This document shows positions 8,404-16,308 of a stretch of DNA of 39,725 nt, in pieces (within the stretch, counting starts at the first letter, position 1; each line of letters opens with the position of its first letter). The notes under the pieces are model-generated. The model saw nothing but the letters and a program-made list of their open reading frames with translations, searched no databases and was not told the DNA's origin. A program made the position numbers and the translations under genes. This DNA is from Acidobacteriota bacterium (GTDB lineage Bacteria; Acidobacteriota; Terriglobia; UBA7540): contig JAKASG010000023.1 in NCBI GenBank assembly GCA_021828285.1, forward strand, positions 1 to 39,725. The letters run 5' to 3'.

Positions 8404-8931
8404 ATGCGCGCCGTAGGAGAAAACGGCAAAGGGGCGGTTGTATGCCGTCAGAGGCGGTTGTGGGCCTTAACCTCCGCTGCCGTCATTTGGGGCTTCGCTC
8501 TTTCCCTTGCCGGGCAAGGAATTCACGCCGCTTCACGGGCCATGCCGGCCGCTGTGCCGAAGGCGCGGATTCCGGCTTATCACAAGCACCCGCCAAAAGG
8601 GCCTTTGCCTCACGCCTTGCCGTGGCGTGAGTTTGCAGGGAATCCCGAGGCGGAAAACGCCTACTATTATGGCGAGCGCATTCGCCGCGTCCTCTACCAA
8701 CTTCCCTGCTACTGTTATTGCGACCGCGCCATCGGCCACACTTGCCTCCTCGATTGCATTACGAAGCCGGATAAGCACGCCTCCGTTTGCCAGATTTGCT
8801 TGAAGGAGCTGCTCTACGCATACCGGCAAGTCAAGGCAGGCCAGTCCGCCGCGAAAATCCGCAAAGAAATTATCGAAGGAAAGTACGAAAAGATAGACCT
8901 GCGGAAGTTTCAAACCCCTCCGCATTCCTGA
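8404..8931 (+). CDS. Secreted CYCXC/PCYCGC-like cysteine-rich protein
   Basis: A 175-residue protein with a basic N-terminus (RQRR), a hydrophobic stretch (LWALTSAAVIWGFALSLAG) and a probable signal-peptidase site near IHA-AS at about 42, so it is predicted exported. The mature part carries PCYCYC at residues 101-106 and further Cys at 114, 118, 129 and 132 with a His at 112. This resembles the PCYCGC/CYCXC family, some members of which are reported as (seleno)proteins; a metal-binding or redox role is inferred. Its C-terminal region is charged and helical. The ATG used has no evident ribosome-binding site, and a TATAAT-like hexamer (8400-8405) overlaps it, so the start is uncertain. It is divergent from the crotonase gene. 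Confidence 0.72.
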   Translation: MRAVGENGKGAVVCRQRRLWALTSAAVIWGFALSLAGQGIHAASRAMPAAVPKARIPAYHKHPPKGPLPHALPWREFAGNPEAENAYYYGERIRRVLYQLPCYCYCDRAIGHTCLLDCITKPDKHASVCQICLKELLYAYRQVKAGQSAAKIRKEIIEGKYEKIDLRKFQTPPHS

Positions 8932-9079
8932 CAAGTTGCGATTCCCGAATTGAGTTTCGACCAGCGCCGCTTGTGGCACGGGTGCTGCTTGAGAATTCCG
9001 GCGCTTGCGGCGGGCATGATAGAATCATTGGGCGGAGCCGAGGCCGAGCTGCTCCTCCGGCTGCGGCGGTCAGGATTCA

Positions 9080-9847
9080 ATGCCGAAAAGCCTTTCGGTG
9101 GTCATTCCGGTTTTTAACGAGGCGGAGAACGTCGAGCCGCTGGTGGATCGCCTTGCGCTGGCGCTCGCGGACTGGCCGGCTCCCGTGGAAATTCTGTTTG
9201 TGGATGACGGCAGCGCGGATGGGACGTTTGAAAGGCTGCGAACGGCTCAGGCCAAGGACGCACGCATTCGCATCGCGCGCTTCCAACGGAACTTCGGGCA
9301 AACGGCTGCGATGGCCGCCGGCTTTCGCCTCGCGCAGGGAGAAATCGTCGTGACGCTCGACGGCGATTTACAGAATGATCCGGCGGATATTCCGCGCCTG
9401 GCGAACCTCACCGGAGATTGGGACGTGGCCTGCGGAATCCGCCATGGACGGAAGGACAACTGGTGGAAGCGCAGCACTTCGCGGGTTGCAAACGCTTTTC
9501 GGAATTGGGCGACGCGGGACGATATTGTGGACACAGGCTGCACGCTCAAGGCCTATCGCCGCGAATGCCTGGAAGGAATCGAGCTGTACCAGGGGATGCA
9601 CCGATTTCTTCCAACGCTGCTCAAAATGCGCGGTTATCGCGTCACTCAGGTTCCCGTGAGCCACCACGCCCGCCTCGCCGGAAAAACAAAATACGGCACC
9701 TGGGGACGGATGGTGAAAGGGCTCGCGGACGTTTGGGCGGTCCGCTGGATGCAGAAAAACCGCCTTGATTTTGAGGGAGCCTTCGAGGTCTTTGACGGCC
9801 ACGACGTGGCGGAGAGCGCGAAAGCGCTGCCGAGCCGCGCGCGTTAG
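9080..9847 (+). CDS. Glycosyltransferase family 2 (DPM1/ArnC-like)
   Basis: A 255-residue inverting GT-A glycosyltransferase. The nucleotide-sugar Asp residues are seen in FVDDGSADGT (D42, D43) and the metal-binding DxD in LDGDLQNDP (D94, D96). The late segments DTGCTLKAYRRE and GMHRFLPTLLKMRGYRVTQVPVSHHAR match the polyprenyl-phosphate glycosyltransferase type (dolichyl-phosphate mannose synthase/ArnC). Unlike ArnC it lacks C-terminal membrane helices, so it should be soluble or peripheral. It is the first gene of a tight operon with GT39, AsnB and an unknown protein. The likely role is to make a lipid-linked sugar donor for the adjacent GT39 enzyme (inference from context). Confidence 0.88.
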   Translation: MPKSLSVVIPVFNEAENVEPLVDRLALALADWPAPVEILFVDDGSADGTFERLRTAQAKDARIRIARFQRNFGQTAAMAAGFRLAQGEIVVTLDGDLQNDPADIPRLANLTGDWDVACGIRHGRKDNWWKRSTSRVANAFRNWATRDDIVDTGCTLKAYRRECLEGIELYQGMHRFLPTLLKMRGYRVTQVPVSHHARLAGKTKYGTWGRMVKGLADVWAVRWMQKNRLDFEGAFEVFDGHDVAESAKALPSRAR

Positions 9848-9915
9848 CCGGGATCTTCCCGCTCGAAGAGGCATCTGCACCGCCGGCGCCGCTGCCGCGC
9901 CATGCACTTTCGCCG

Positions 9916-11802
9916 ATGGGCTTCCTCATGTCGGATTGGCCTTCTCGATTGAGCGAAACTCAAATCTCCCCTCGCTTTCATCTTCCCCGCTCCGCGCGGC
10001 CGCTGCTGCTTCTTCTGGTCATTGCGCTGCCCATTTTCTTTTTGTACCTCGGGCGAATGCCGTTCTTCGAACCCGACGAAGGCCGCAACGCGGAAGTCGC
10101 CCGCGAAATGCTGGTCACGCACCGCTGGCTCACGCCGCACTATGAAGGTTTGCCGTACCTTGATAAACCCTCCCTCTATTTCTGGTTCGTCGCCGGATCC
10201 TTCGAGGCGTTCGGCCTCAACGAAGCGGCTGGGCGTTTGCCATCGGCGCTCGCTGCGCTGGGCGTCCTCATCCTTGCGTGGTGGCTCGCGAGGGACATGT
10301 TCGGTGCTCCTACGGCGCTGCGTGCGGGCCTGGCGCTCGTAACGGCGCCGCTGATGATCGCTTTTGCGCGCATCGTCATCTTCGATATGCCTCTGACGTT
10401 TTTTGTGACGCTCGCGATGGTCTGTTACTGGAAGCTTGGAACGTCAGGGGTGAGGCCTCGCGCCCTCGAAGCCTTGATGTGGTCGGCGCTCGGACTCGCG
10501 ACGTTTATGAAAGGCCCGGTGGGCTTTATCGTTCCGCTCCTCTCGATCGTCGTGTATGAGATTGCGCGCGGACGTTTTCGCGAGCTTCGAAAATTGCGAT
10601 GGGTTTGGGGCGTTCCGCTGATGCTCGCTTTCGTGCTGCCGTGGTTTATCGCTGTTTCACTGCGGCATCCGGATTTTCCTCATTATGCCCTTTGGACTGA
10701 AAGCCTCGAGCGCTTTGCGACAAGCCACGCGGACCGCGGAGGCGCATTTTATTATTATGTCCCTGTGTATTTCGCCGCTTTCTTCCCCTGGAGCTTTTTT
10801 CTGCTCTACGCCGGTTTCAACCGGCTGCGAAGCTGGCGCTCGCTGCGAGACGAGCGGAATGCCGCCGCTCTCTATTTGCTCGCCTGGGCGGGAACGATCT
10901 TCGTTTTCTTTTCAATTTCGCGCTCGAAGCTGCCCGGCTATTTCCTGCCGGCGCTGGTTCCGTTGAGCCTTCTCATGGGTCTCGTCTGGCGACGCCGGCC
11001 GGACGACCCGGCAACGAGAGCTCCCGATTGGCTGACCGCGGGCTTCGCAACCCTCATGCTGCTCGGCCTCGGTGCGATTCTGCTAGCTGAACTCGCACAT
11101 TACGGCGTTCTGCCCCAGCGCTGGGAAGCGAAACTGCCTCCCGACGTCGCCGCGTTGATCGGTCCCGCGCTCATCGTGACGGGCGTGATCCTGACGGCGC
11201 TCGGCTGGCTGGGAAGAGATTTCGCCGCTCGCGCAAGGCAGAAAGCGCCGTCCCGGGCGGCGTTTTCGATCCTCGCGCTGACGGTTCCGCTGATTGCCGT
11301 GCGCTGGGCGCCTTTGCTCGTTCGCGACGCCGCCGATCATTCGAGCCGCCGGCTGGCGCGTACGATTCTCGAAAGTCCCGAACGGAATCTGCCGATCTAC
11401 GGCTATTTTTATTTCCGGACGAGCCTCCCGTTCTACCTTCGCCGGAAGGTGGCCGTTGTCACCGGGAGCGGCGTTGAGTTAACGAGCAATTACATCTCCG
11501 ATCGCTATGGCGAGTTCCTGCGCGAAGAGCGCGGCCTCACGCCTCGAAGCGGATCGCACTCCGCCGCCAGGCCGTCGCGCGCATTTCTGAAAAAAGTGGG
11601 GGAGATTCTGATCAGCCCACGCGAATGGCGCAGCCGCATCGGCCTATCGCCGATGCTCATGCTGGTCAGAAACGATCAAATTGCGCTGCTCACCGCGGCC
11701 GCGGGCGAAATGCAGCCTCTGTGGTCCGCCTGGGATTACTCCGTCTGGGAAATTCCCGCTCGCTCGAAGCGGCAATCCGCGAGCCGCCCCGGCCCCGGAT
11801 GA
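9916..11802 (+). CDS. GT39/ArnT-like membrane glycosyltransferase
   Basis: A 628-residue integral membrane GT-C enzyme. The first helix (PLLLLLVIALPIFFLYLG) is followed by the hallmark periplasmic loop FFEPDEGRNAEVAREML, which carries the catalytic acidic residues of the ArnT/PMT clan. LDKPSLYFWFVAG and about ten further hydrophobic segments follow to about residue 480, and then a soluble C-terminal domain. The family transfers a sugar from a polyprenyl-phosphate donor to lipid A, protein or another acceptor on the periplasmic side. The preceding GT2 gene, 68 bases upstream, is a plausible donor-maker. The start is ATG 9916, with a second in-frame ATG four codons later. The acceptor cannot be deduced. 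Confidence 0.87.
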   Translation: MGFLMSDWPSRLSETQISPRFHLPRSARPLLLLLVIALPIFFLYLGRMPFFEPDEGRNAEVAREMLVTHRWLTPHYEGLPYLDKPSLYFWFVAGSFEAFGLNEAAGRLPSALAALGVLILAWWLARDMFGAPTALRAGLALVTAPLMIAFARIVIFDMPLTFFVTLAMVCYWKLGTSGVRPRALEALMWSALGLATFMKGPVGFIVPLLSIVVYEIARGRFRELRKLRWVWGVPLMLAFVLPWFIAVSLRHPDFPHYALWTESLERFATSHADRGGAFYYYVPVYFAAFFPWSFFLLYAGFNRLRSWRSLRDERNAAALYLLAWAGTIFVFFSISRSKLPGYFLPALVPLSLLMGLVWRRRPDDPATRAPDWLTAGFATLMLLGLGAILLAELAHYGVLPQRWEAKLPPDVAALIGPALIVTGVILTALGWLGRDFAARARQKAPSRAAFSILALTVPLIAVRWAPLLVRDAADHSSRRLARTILESPERNLPIYGYFYFRTSLPFYLRRKVAVVTGSGVELTSNYISDRYGEFLREERGLTPRSGSHSAARPSRAFLKKVGEILISPREWRSRIGLSPMLMLVRNDQIALLTAAAGEMQPLWSAWDYSVWEIPARSKRQSASRPGPG

Positions 11803-11827
11803 GCGGTTCGCCAGTGCCTGAAAATCT

Positions 11828-13744
11828 ATGTGCGGTATTTGCGGAATTTACAATCTCGCGCACGATCCCCTGCCGGATCCCGACGCGGTCGGCCGCATGG
11901 CGGAGCGCCTGATTCATCGCGGGCCCGACAGCCATGGGAAATTCGCGCTGCCTTACCTCTCACTTGCGATCCGAAGGCTAAGCATCATTGATCTTGAAAC
12001 CGGTGACCAGCCGCTCGCGAATGAGACCGGCGAGGTCGTCGTCGTTTTCAACGGCGAGATTTATAACTATCGCGAGCTTCGCGAAACGTTGCTCGCGAAG
12101 GGCCATCATTTTAAAACCCATTCCGACGGCGAAGTCACCGCACACCTCTATGAAGAAGAGGGCCCGGACTTCGTGCGCCGGCTCAACGGCATGTTCGCGA
12201 TTGCGCTGTGGGATTCTCGAGCAAAGCGCCTGGTGCTTGCACGCGACCGCGCCGGCGAAAAACCGCTTTTCTACTGGCAACGCGGAGGGACGCTGGCGTT
12301 CGCCTCGGAAATCAAGTCGCTTCTCGAATATCCGCCCATCAGCCGCGAGCTTGACCCGAAAGCGATCGAGCAGTATTTCTTCTACGGCTACTTCCCGGCG
12401 CCGCAGAGCGTCTTTGCTGAAATCAGCAAGCTTCCCGCAGCGCACCGGATGGTGGTTGAAGGCGGGCGGGTGCAAATCGATCCGTATTGGCGGCTGCAGG
12501 ATCATCTCCGGCCGCCCGGCGCGGGCGCGTGGAGGGAGAACGACGAACATGAAGCAGTTGAAGAATTACGCCTGAAAATTCGAGCCGCGGCGGTTTCGCG
12601 CCTCGTCAGCGACGTTCCGCTCGGCGTGTTCCTGAGCGGTGGCGTGGATTCTTCAGCGATTGTCGCGGTGATGAGCGAGCTTTCGCCCGGCAACATCAAC
12701 AGCTTTTCAGTGGCCTTCCCCGAGCGGGGCTACAATGAGGAAAATTACGCCACGCTCGTCGCCCACCATTTCCGCACCCGGCATCACGTCCTCCGGGCGG
12801 ATGAACCATCGCTCCGCGAAGCGCTCCTGGCGCTTGCCGCGTATCTCGACGAACCGCTCGCCGATCCTGCCTCGCTACCCACTTGGCTGCTCGCGCGGTT
12901 TGCAAGACGCGAGATTAAAGTGGCCCTTAGCGGTGAAGGCGGCGACGAGCTTTTCGGCGGTTATCCAACCTACCAGGGCGCGCGCCTGGCGGACTATTAC
13001 TGCAAACTTCCACAATTCGCGCGCCGCGCCATTCGCGGCGCCGTCGAACGCGCGCTGCCCGTTTCATCCTCGGCGGCGCCGGCCGGCCTTTTCCTGCGCC
13101 GATTTTTCGCGCACGCGGAGCGCGAACTTGCCGAGCGCCACCTGATTTGGTTCGGAATGTTTTCCCCCACGCAGCTCGACCGATTGTTCTCGCCGGATTG
13201 GAAAGGACCGCAACCGCCGAGCCGCGAGATTTTTGGTCCGCTCCACCGCGCACTCGAGGGCGCGCGTTTTGAAGATGCGATCGCTGAGCTGCTCTACCTC
13301 GACTTCCGCCTCTATCTCGAAGACAATCTGCTCGTGAAAGTGGACCGGGCGAGCATGGCTTGCTCTCTCGAGCTGCGTACCCCTCTTCTCGATCACCGCC
13401 TTATCGAATTCGCGGCGGGCCTTCCCTCCTCGGCGAAACTGAAAGGCTTCAAGGGGAAAAGTCTGTTCAAAAAAGCCGTGGCGCCGTGGCTGCCTCGCGA
13501 AATCACTGAACGGCAAAAACGAGGCTTTTCCGTTCCCATCGCGCAGTGGATGAGAAACGAACTGCGGCCCATGCTCGATGAGACGCTCGCGGAAGAAAAG
13601 CTCCGCTGTCAGGGCATCTTCAATGCGCGATTCGTCCGGCAAATGCTCGCCGAGCACTGGTCCGGCAAAGCGGATCATCGCCGCGCGCTCTGGACATTAT
13701 TCGTCTTCGAGCTATGGCACCGCCAGTGGGTTGCGAGGAGTTGA
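11828..13744 (+). CDS. asnB: Glutamine-hydrolysing asparagine synthase/amidotransferase
   Basis: A 638-residue AsnB-family enzyme. The N-terminal class II glutaminase domain starts with the catalytic Cys2 (MCGICGIYN) and includes RLIHRGPDSHG and VVFNGEIYNYRELR. The C-terminal synthetase domain has the ATP-pyrophosphatase loop VFLSGGVDSSAIVA (about residues 266-279), then ALSGEGGDELFGGYPTY and LYLEDNLLVKVDRASMACSLELRTPLLDH. The reaction is amide transfer from glutamine to Asp or, in glycan clusters, possibly to a sugar acid. Length and context match the amidotransferases found in exosortase/exopolysaccharide loci, so amidation of a glycan is an alternative to plain asparagine synthesis. Cys2 fixes the start. 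It lies 25 bases after the GT39 gene. Confidence 0.92.
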   Translation: MCGICGIYNLAHDPLPDPDAVGRMAERLIHRGPDSHGKFALPYLSLAIRRLSIIDLETGDQPLANETGEVVVVFNGEIYNYRELRETLLAKGHHFKTHSDGEVTAHLYEEEGPDFVRRLNGMFAIALWDSRAKRLVLARDRAGEKPLFYWQRGGTLAFASEIKSLLEYPPISRELDPKAIEQYFFYGYFPAPQSVFAEISKLPAAHRMVVEGGRVQIDPYWRLQDHLRPPGAGAWRENDEHEAVEELRLKIRAAAVSRLVSDVPLGVFLSGGVDSSAIVAVMSELSPGNINSFSVAFPERGYNEENYATLVAHHFRTRHHVLRADEPSLREALLALAAYLDEPLADPASLPTWLLARFARREIKVALSGEGGDELFGGYPTYQGARLADYYCKLPQFARRAIRGAVERALPVSSSAAPAGLFLRRFFAHAERELAERHLIWFGMFSPTQLDRLFSPDWKGPQPPSREIFGPLHRALEGARFEDAIAELLYLDFRLYLEDNLLVKVDRASMACSLELRTPLLDHRLIEFAAGLPSSAKLKGFKGKSLFKKAVAPWLPREITERQKRGFSVPIAQWMRNELRPMLDETLAEEKLRCQGIFNARFVRQMLAEHWSGKADHRRALWTLFVFELWHRQWVARS

Positions 13745-13749
13745 GTTCC

Positions 13750-14430
13750 GTGCGGCGCATAGGAAGATCGGCGGAATCTCATAGCAGGAACCAGTCGCCT
13801 TCTCGCGCGGTTTTCAGCAAGAAGGAGCGGGACGTTATCGCTCGGTATCGGACGCCGCGTCAGGTGCAGCGATATCTCCGCGAGCTGCCCTACAATTGGG
13901 AACGCGGCGGAGAGACTTTGCGAAGTTTTCGCAGTGTCGTGCGATACGGGAGTGTTCACTGCCTTGAAGGCGCGCTCACCGCAGCCGCGATTCTCGAGCA
14001 GCACGGTTATCCGCCACTGCTGCTTGACCTCGAATCGAAGGACAATCTCGACCACGTCCTCTTCATTTACCGTCGCCGCGGGCGATGGGGCTCCGTCGGG
14101 CGTTCGCGGGAAACAGGCCTCCAGGGGCGAAAGCCCGTTTTTCGCTCGCTGCGGGACCTGGTGATGAGTTACGTCGATCCCTATGTGGACCGTTCAGGGC
14201 GAATCACTGCATTCGGCGTGCTCGATCTCCGGCTGCTCACTCGCTGCGATTGGAGGTTTTCACCGCGGAACGTCTGGAAGGTCGAGCAAACCTTAATCCG
14301 CCTGCCCCACCGCAAAATCAAGACATCAGACCGCCGCTATCGAAGGATGCTTCAACGCTACCTCGCCTTCCGCAAAAAGCATCCCACGGGGCCGCCGTTG
14401 TTCTATTCAAACCGCGATCAATGGATCTGA
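13750..14430 (+). CDS. Unknown protein, possible Cys-His (transglutaminase/papain-like) fold
   Basis: A 226-residue protein I cannot assign to a named family. Its best block is VHCLEGALTAAAILEQHGYPPLLLDLE, then DNLDHVLFIYRRRGRWGSVGRS. A Cys opening a helix, a His on the next strand and a downstream Asp resemble transglutaminase-like or papain-fold enzymes (inference). The C-terminal third is very basic. No signal peptide or membrane segment is seen. The start is taken as GTG 13750 because GAGGAG (13735-13740) sits 9 bases upstream, across the asnB stop codon; an ATG at 13714 inside asnB is the alternative. It is translationally coupled to asnB and closes the GT2-GT39-AsnB operon, so a glycan-related role is likely. 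Confidence 0.65.
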   Translation: MRRIGRSAESHSRNQSPSRAVFSKKERDVIARYRTPRQVQRYLRELPYNWERGGETLRSFRSVVRYGSVHCLEGALTAAAILEQHGYPPLLLDLESKDNLDHVLFIYRRRGRWGSVGRSRETGLQGRKPVFRSLRDLVMSYVDPYVDRSGRITAFGVLDLRLLTRCDWRFSPRNVWKVEQTLIRLPHRKIKTSDRRYRRMLQRYLAFRKKHPTGPPLFYSNRDQWI

Positions 14431-14476
14431 GATCGCCCGGCCGGCGGGCGAGCCGCGAAAGCCGCAAACGCGTGGG

Positions 14477-14839
14477 TCAGCGCCCCGCGGCTGACGCCCC
14501 ATGCACTTTCGTGTGATGAAGATATTGTTGCCGCCACTCTTCGCGTTTTTCGAGGACGAATTTCTTCGCTTCTTCGAAGCCGGCGAAAAGACGATGCCCT
14601 TTAATCACGTTGCAAGGCTGGCAGCACGTCATCAGGTTATTGATGTGACGCCCGCCTCCGCGCGCGTGGGGATGGACGTGATCAATGGTCAGAATCATCC
14701 AGTTCTCAAACTTGTGCAGGCCGTCCAAACCGCAATACTGGCACTTGAAGTGGTCCCTTCGGAACACCTTCATTGCATCCTCCCTCGAAATGCTGGGAGC
14801 CGGTCCCGCGAAAAACTTTTTGATTTGCTTGAAAGGCAT
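14477..14839 (-). CDS. HNH endonuclease
   Basis: A 120-residue HNH nuclease. The zinc-binding pairs CQYC (33, 36) and CQPC (73, 76) enclose the catalytic core LTIDHVHPHARGGGRHINNLM, with D53-H54 as the metal and general-base site and the conserved Asn at 67-68. The short basic N-terminus suggests DNA binding. Such free-standing HNH proteins are common in Acidobacteria and other soil bacteria, with unknown targets. The ATG at 14839 follows AAGGAGGGTCT; the frame extends upstream but without a better start. There is no restriction-methylation partner or phage gene nearby. It is convergent with the preceding unknown gene. Confidence 0.88.
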   Translation of the reverse strand: MPFKQIKKFFAGPAPSISREDAMKVFRRDHFKCQYCGLDGLHKFENWMILTIDHVHPHARGGGRHINNLMTCCQPCNVIKGHRLFAGFEEAKKFVLEKREEWRQQYLHHTKVHGASAAGR

Positions 14840-15205
14840 AGACCCTCCTTCGCCGTCTGTTTGAGCCGGTGCGCTGTTCGCCCGGCAGGCTTCCAAAGTA
14901 TCCCTCGCCTATGAATCCCATCTTACTCCCGTCACCGCCGCGAGGGTAGCGGTTCGCTGCTCGAGCGGCGAAGGCGGAGGGCTCCGGCATGAAACGCCCA
15001 TTTTCACCGGCTGCGATGCGTGTCCCCCCGGGCAGGCGATTCTCGCCGGCCGGATTAATCTCGATGTCGAGCACACCTGAGCGAGGCTCGTAAGAATGTT
15101 GAAACAGCCGGGGCGCTGCGAAAGCGGGGCAACTCCCGCTTGTTTTCCAGTGAAAATCAATGGATAATAGGCAATATCTATGGCTTCGGCCGTGATGGAG
15201 CAGCA
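14840..15205. other. Intergenic region between HNH gene and polysaccharide-export gene
   Basis: 366 bases with no credible gene. It holds the ribosome-binding site of the HNH gene at the left. A perfect hairpin lies at 15122-15141 (arms AAGCGGG and CCCGCTT, loop GCAACT), followed by TGTTTT. At the right is a promoter for the export gene. I looked for a c-di-GMP (GEMM) riboswitch and saw none. Confidence 0.6.
15140..15168 (+). promoter_or_regulatory. Promoter for the polysaccharide-export gene
   Basis: TTGTTT (15140-15145), a 17-base spacer and GATAAT (15163-15168). The -35 overlaps the end of the upstream hairpin at 15122-15141, so that structure could act as a terminator of read-through or as an operator. 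The predicted leader is about 30 bases. Confidence 0.5.
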
Positions 15206-16255
15206 ATGAGAATAAGCCTTAAACGCTGGACACAGATTGGAAGCGTACTCGGTGCGATGGCGCTTGCCGGGGTGGCGCACGCTCAGATGGTGCGGCAAAA
15301 CGCTATCAAACCGACTTCCGGCACGGCGGAAGTGACCTCCGTCCGTCCGGATACGGACTCAACCCCCCCGATGGCCGCAAGCCACGACTATGTGATCGGG
15401 CCGGAGGACGTCCTGCAAATTTCGGTGTTCAACGTGAACCAGCTCAACCAGACTGTCCGCGTCGCCGATGACGGAACGATTGCCGTGCCACTGCTCGGGC
15501 AGGTGCGAGCCGCGGGACTCACAACCGGTCAGTTGGCTGCAGAACTTGACCACGATTACGGGAAAACCTACCTTCAAAAACCCCAGGTTTCCGTTTACGT
15601 CCAGCAATATGCATCAAACCCGGTTTCCGTGATCGGGGCCGTGAATGTTCCGGGTCTTTATTATCTGCAAGGGCCGCACCGGCTCCTCGATGTGCTTTCG
15701 ATGGCCGGAGGGCTCGGAAAGAAGAACACCGAGGTCGCGGGCAATTGGCTCTACGTCACCCGGGAGAGCGGGTTCGACAATCTTGTGCCGATGGAAGGCC
15801 TCCAGTTTCTCTCGCCCGATAAGGTCGAAATCAACATCAAGAAGCTGCTCTATTCCGGGAACGAAGGCCTAAATATCACCATCAAGCCCGGCGACGTGAT
15901 CACGGTCAGCAAAGCCGGCGTCATATACGTTCTCGGCCGGGTGAACCACCCCGGCGGCTACTTGCTTCAAGACCGCAACAACGTCACCGTAATGCAGGCG
16001 CTGGCGATGTCCGGCGGCATTGCGCGCTACGCCAAGGAAACGCGCGCCCGAATCGTTCGTGTGGATGCGAACGGTCATCGCACGGAAATCCCCGTCAACG
16101 TCAAACGGCTGCTCAAAGATCAGTCGCCGGATTTGAAGCTTGAAGCGAACGATATCCTTTACATTCCGGCCAGCGGATCGCGCCAGGGAATCCAGGAGGG
16201 TATCACCGCCGCGATCGCCACGTTGAGCGGCGTCATCATGTATCACGGCCTATAA
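15206..16255 (+). CDS. Polysaccharide export (OPX/Wza-like) protein with SLBB domains
   Basis: A 349-residue periplasmic or outer-membrane component for export of capsular or exopolysaccharide. A classical signal peptide is visible (basic MRISLKRW, hydrophobic IGSVLGAMALAGVAHA, cleavage after AHA at 26). The poly-export domain starts at DYVIGPEDVLQISVFNVNQLN (about 61-81). It is followed by two SLBB-type beta-grasp repeats, VSVIGAVNVPGLYYLQGPHRLLDVLSMAGGL and, later, IYVLGRVNHPGGYLLQDRNNVTVMQALAMSGG. There is no lipobox Cys, unlike E. coli Wza. The ATG at 15206 is preceded by GGAG. No Wzc-type kinase follows in the window, so its partners must lie elsewhere. The glycosyltransferase operon just upstream fits a shared role. 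Confidence 0.92.
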   Translation: MRISLKRWTQIGSVLGAMALAGVAHAQMVRQNAIKPTSGTAEVTSVRPDTDSTPPMAASHDYVIGPEDVLQISVFNVNQLNQTVRVADDGTIAVPLLGQVRAAGLTTGQLAAELDHDYGKTYLQKPQVSVYVQQYASNPVSVIGAVNVPGLYYLQGPHRLLDVLSMAGGLGKKNTEVAGNWLYVTRESGFDNLVPMEGLQFLSPDKVEINIKKLLYSGNEGLNITIKPGDVITVSKAGVIYVLGRVNHPGGYLLQDRNNVTVMQALAMSGGIARYAKETRARIVRVDANGHRTEIPVNVKRLLKDQSPDLKLEANDILYIPASGSRQGIQEGITAAIATLSGVIMYHGL

Positions 16256-16308
16256 AAGGGGCGAGGGTCTGTCGGAATCGCTCCGGAAGGGCCTGATGCA
16301 GCCGTGGT

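Noticed and set aside
14900..15205. Possible c-di-GMP riboswitch before the polysaccharide-export gene
   Set aside because: The conserved GEMM core strings were not found; only a simple hairpin and a promoter are visible.
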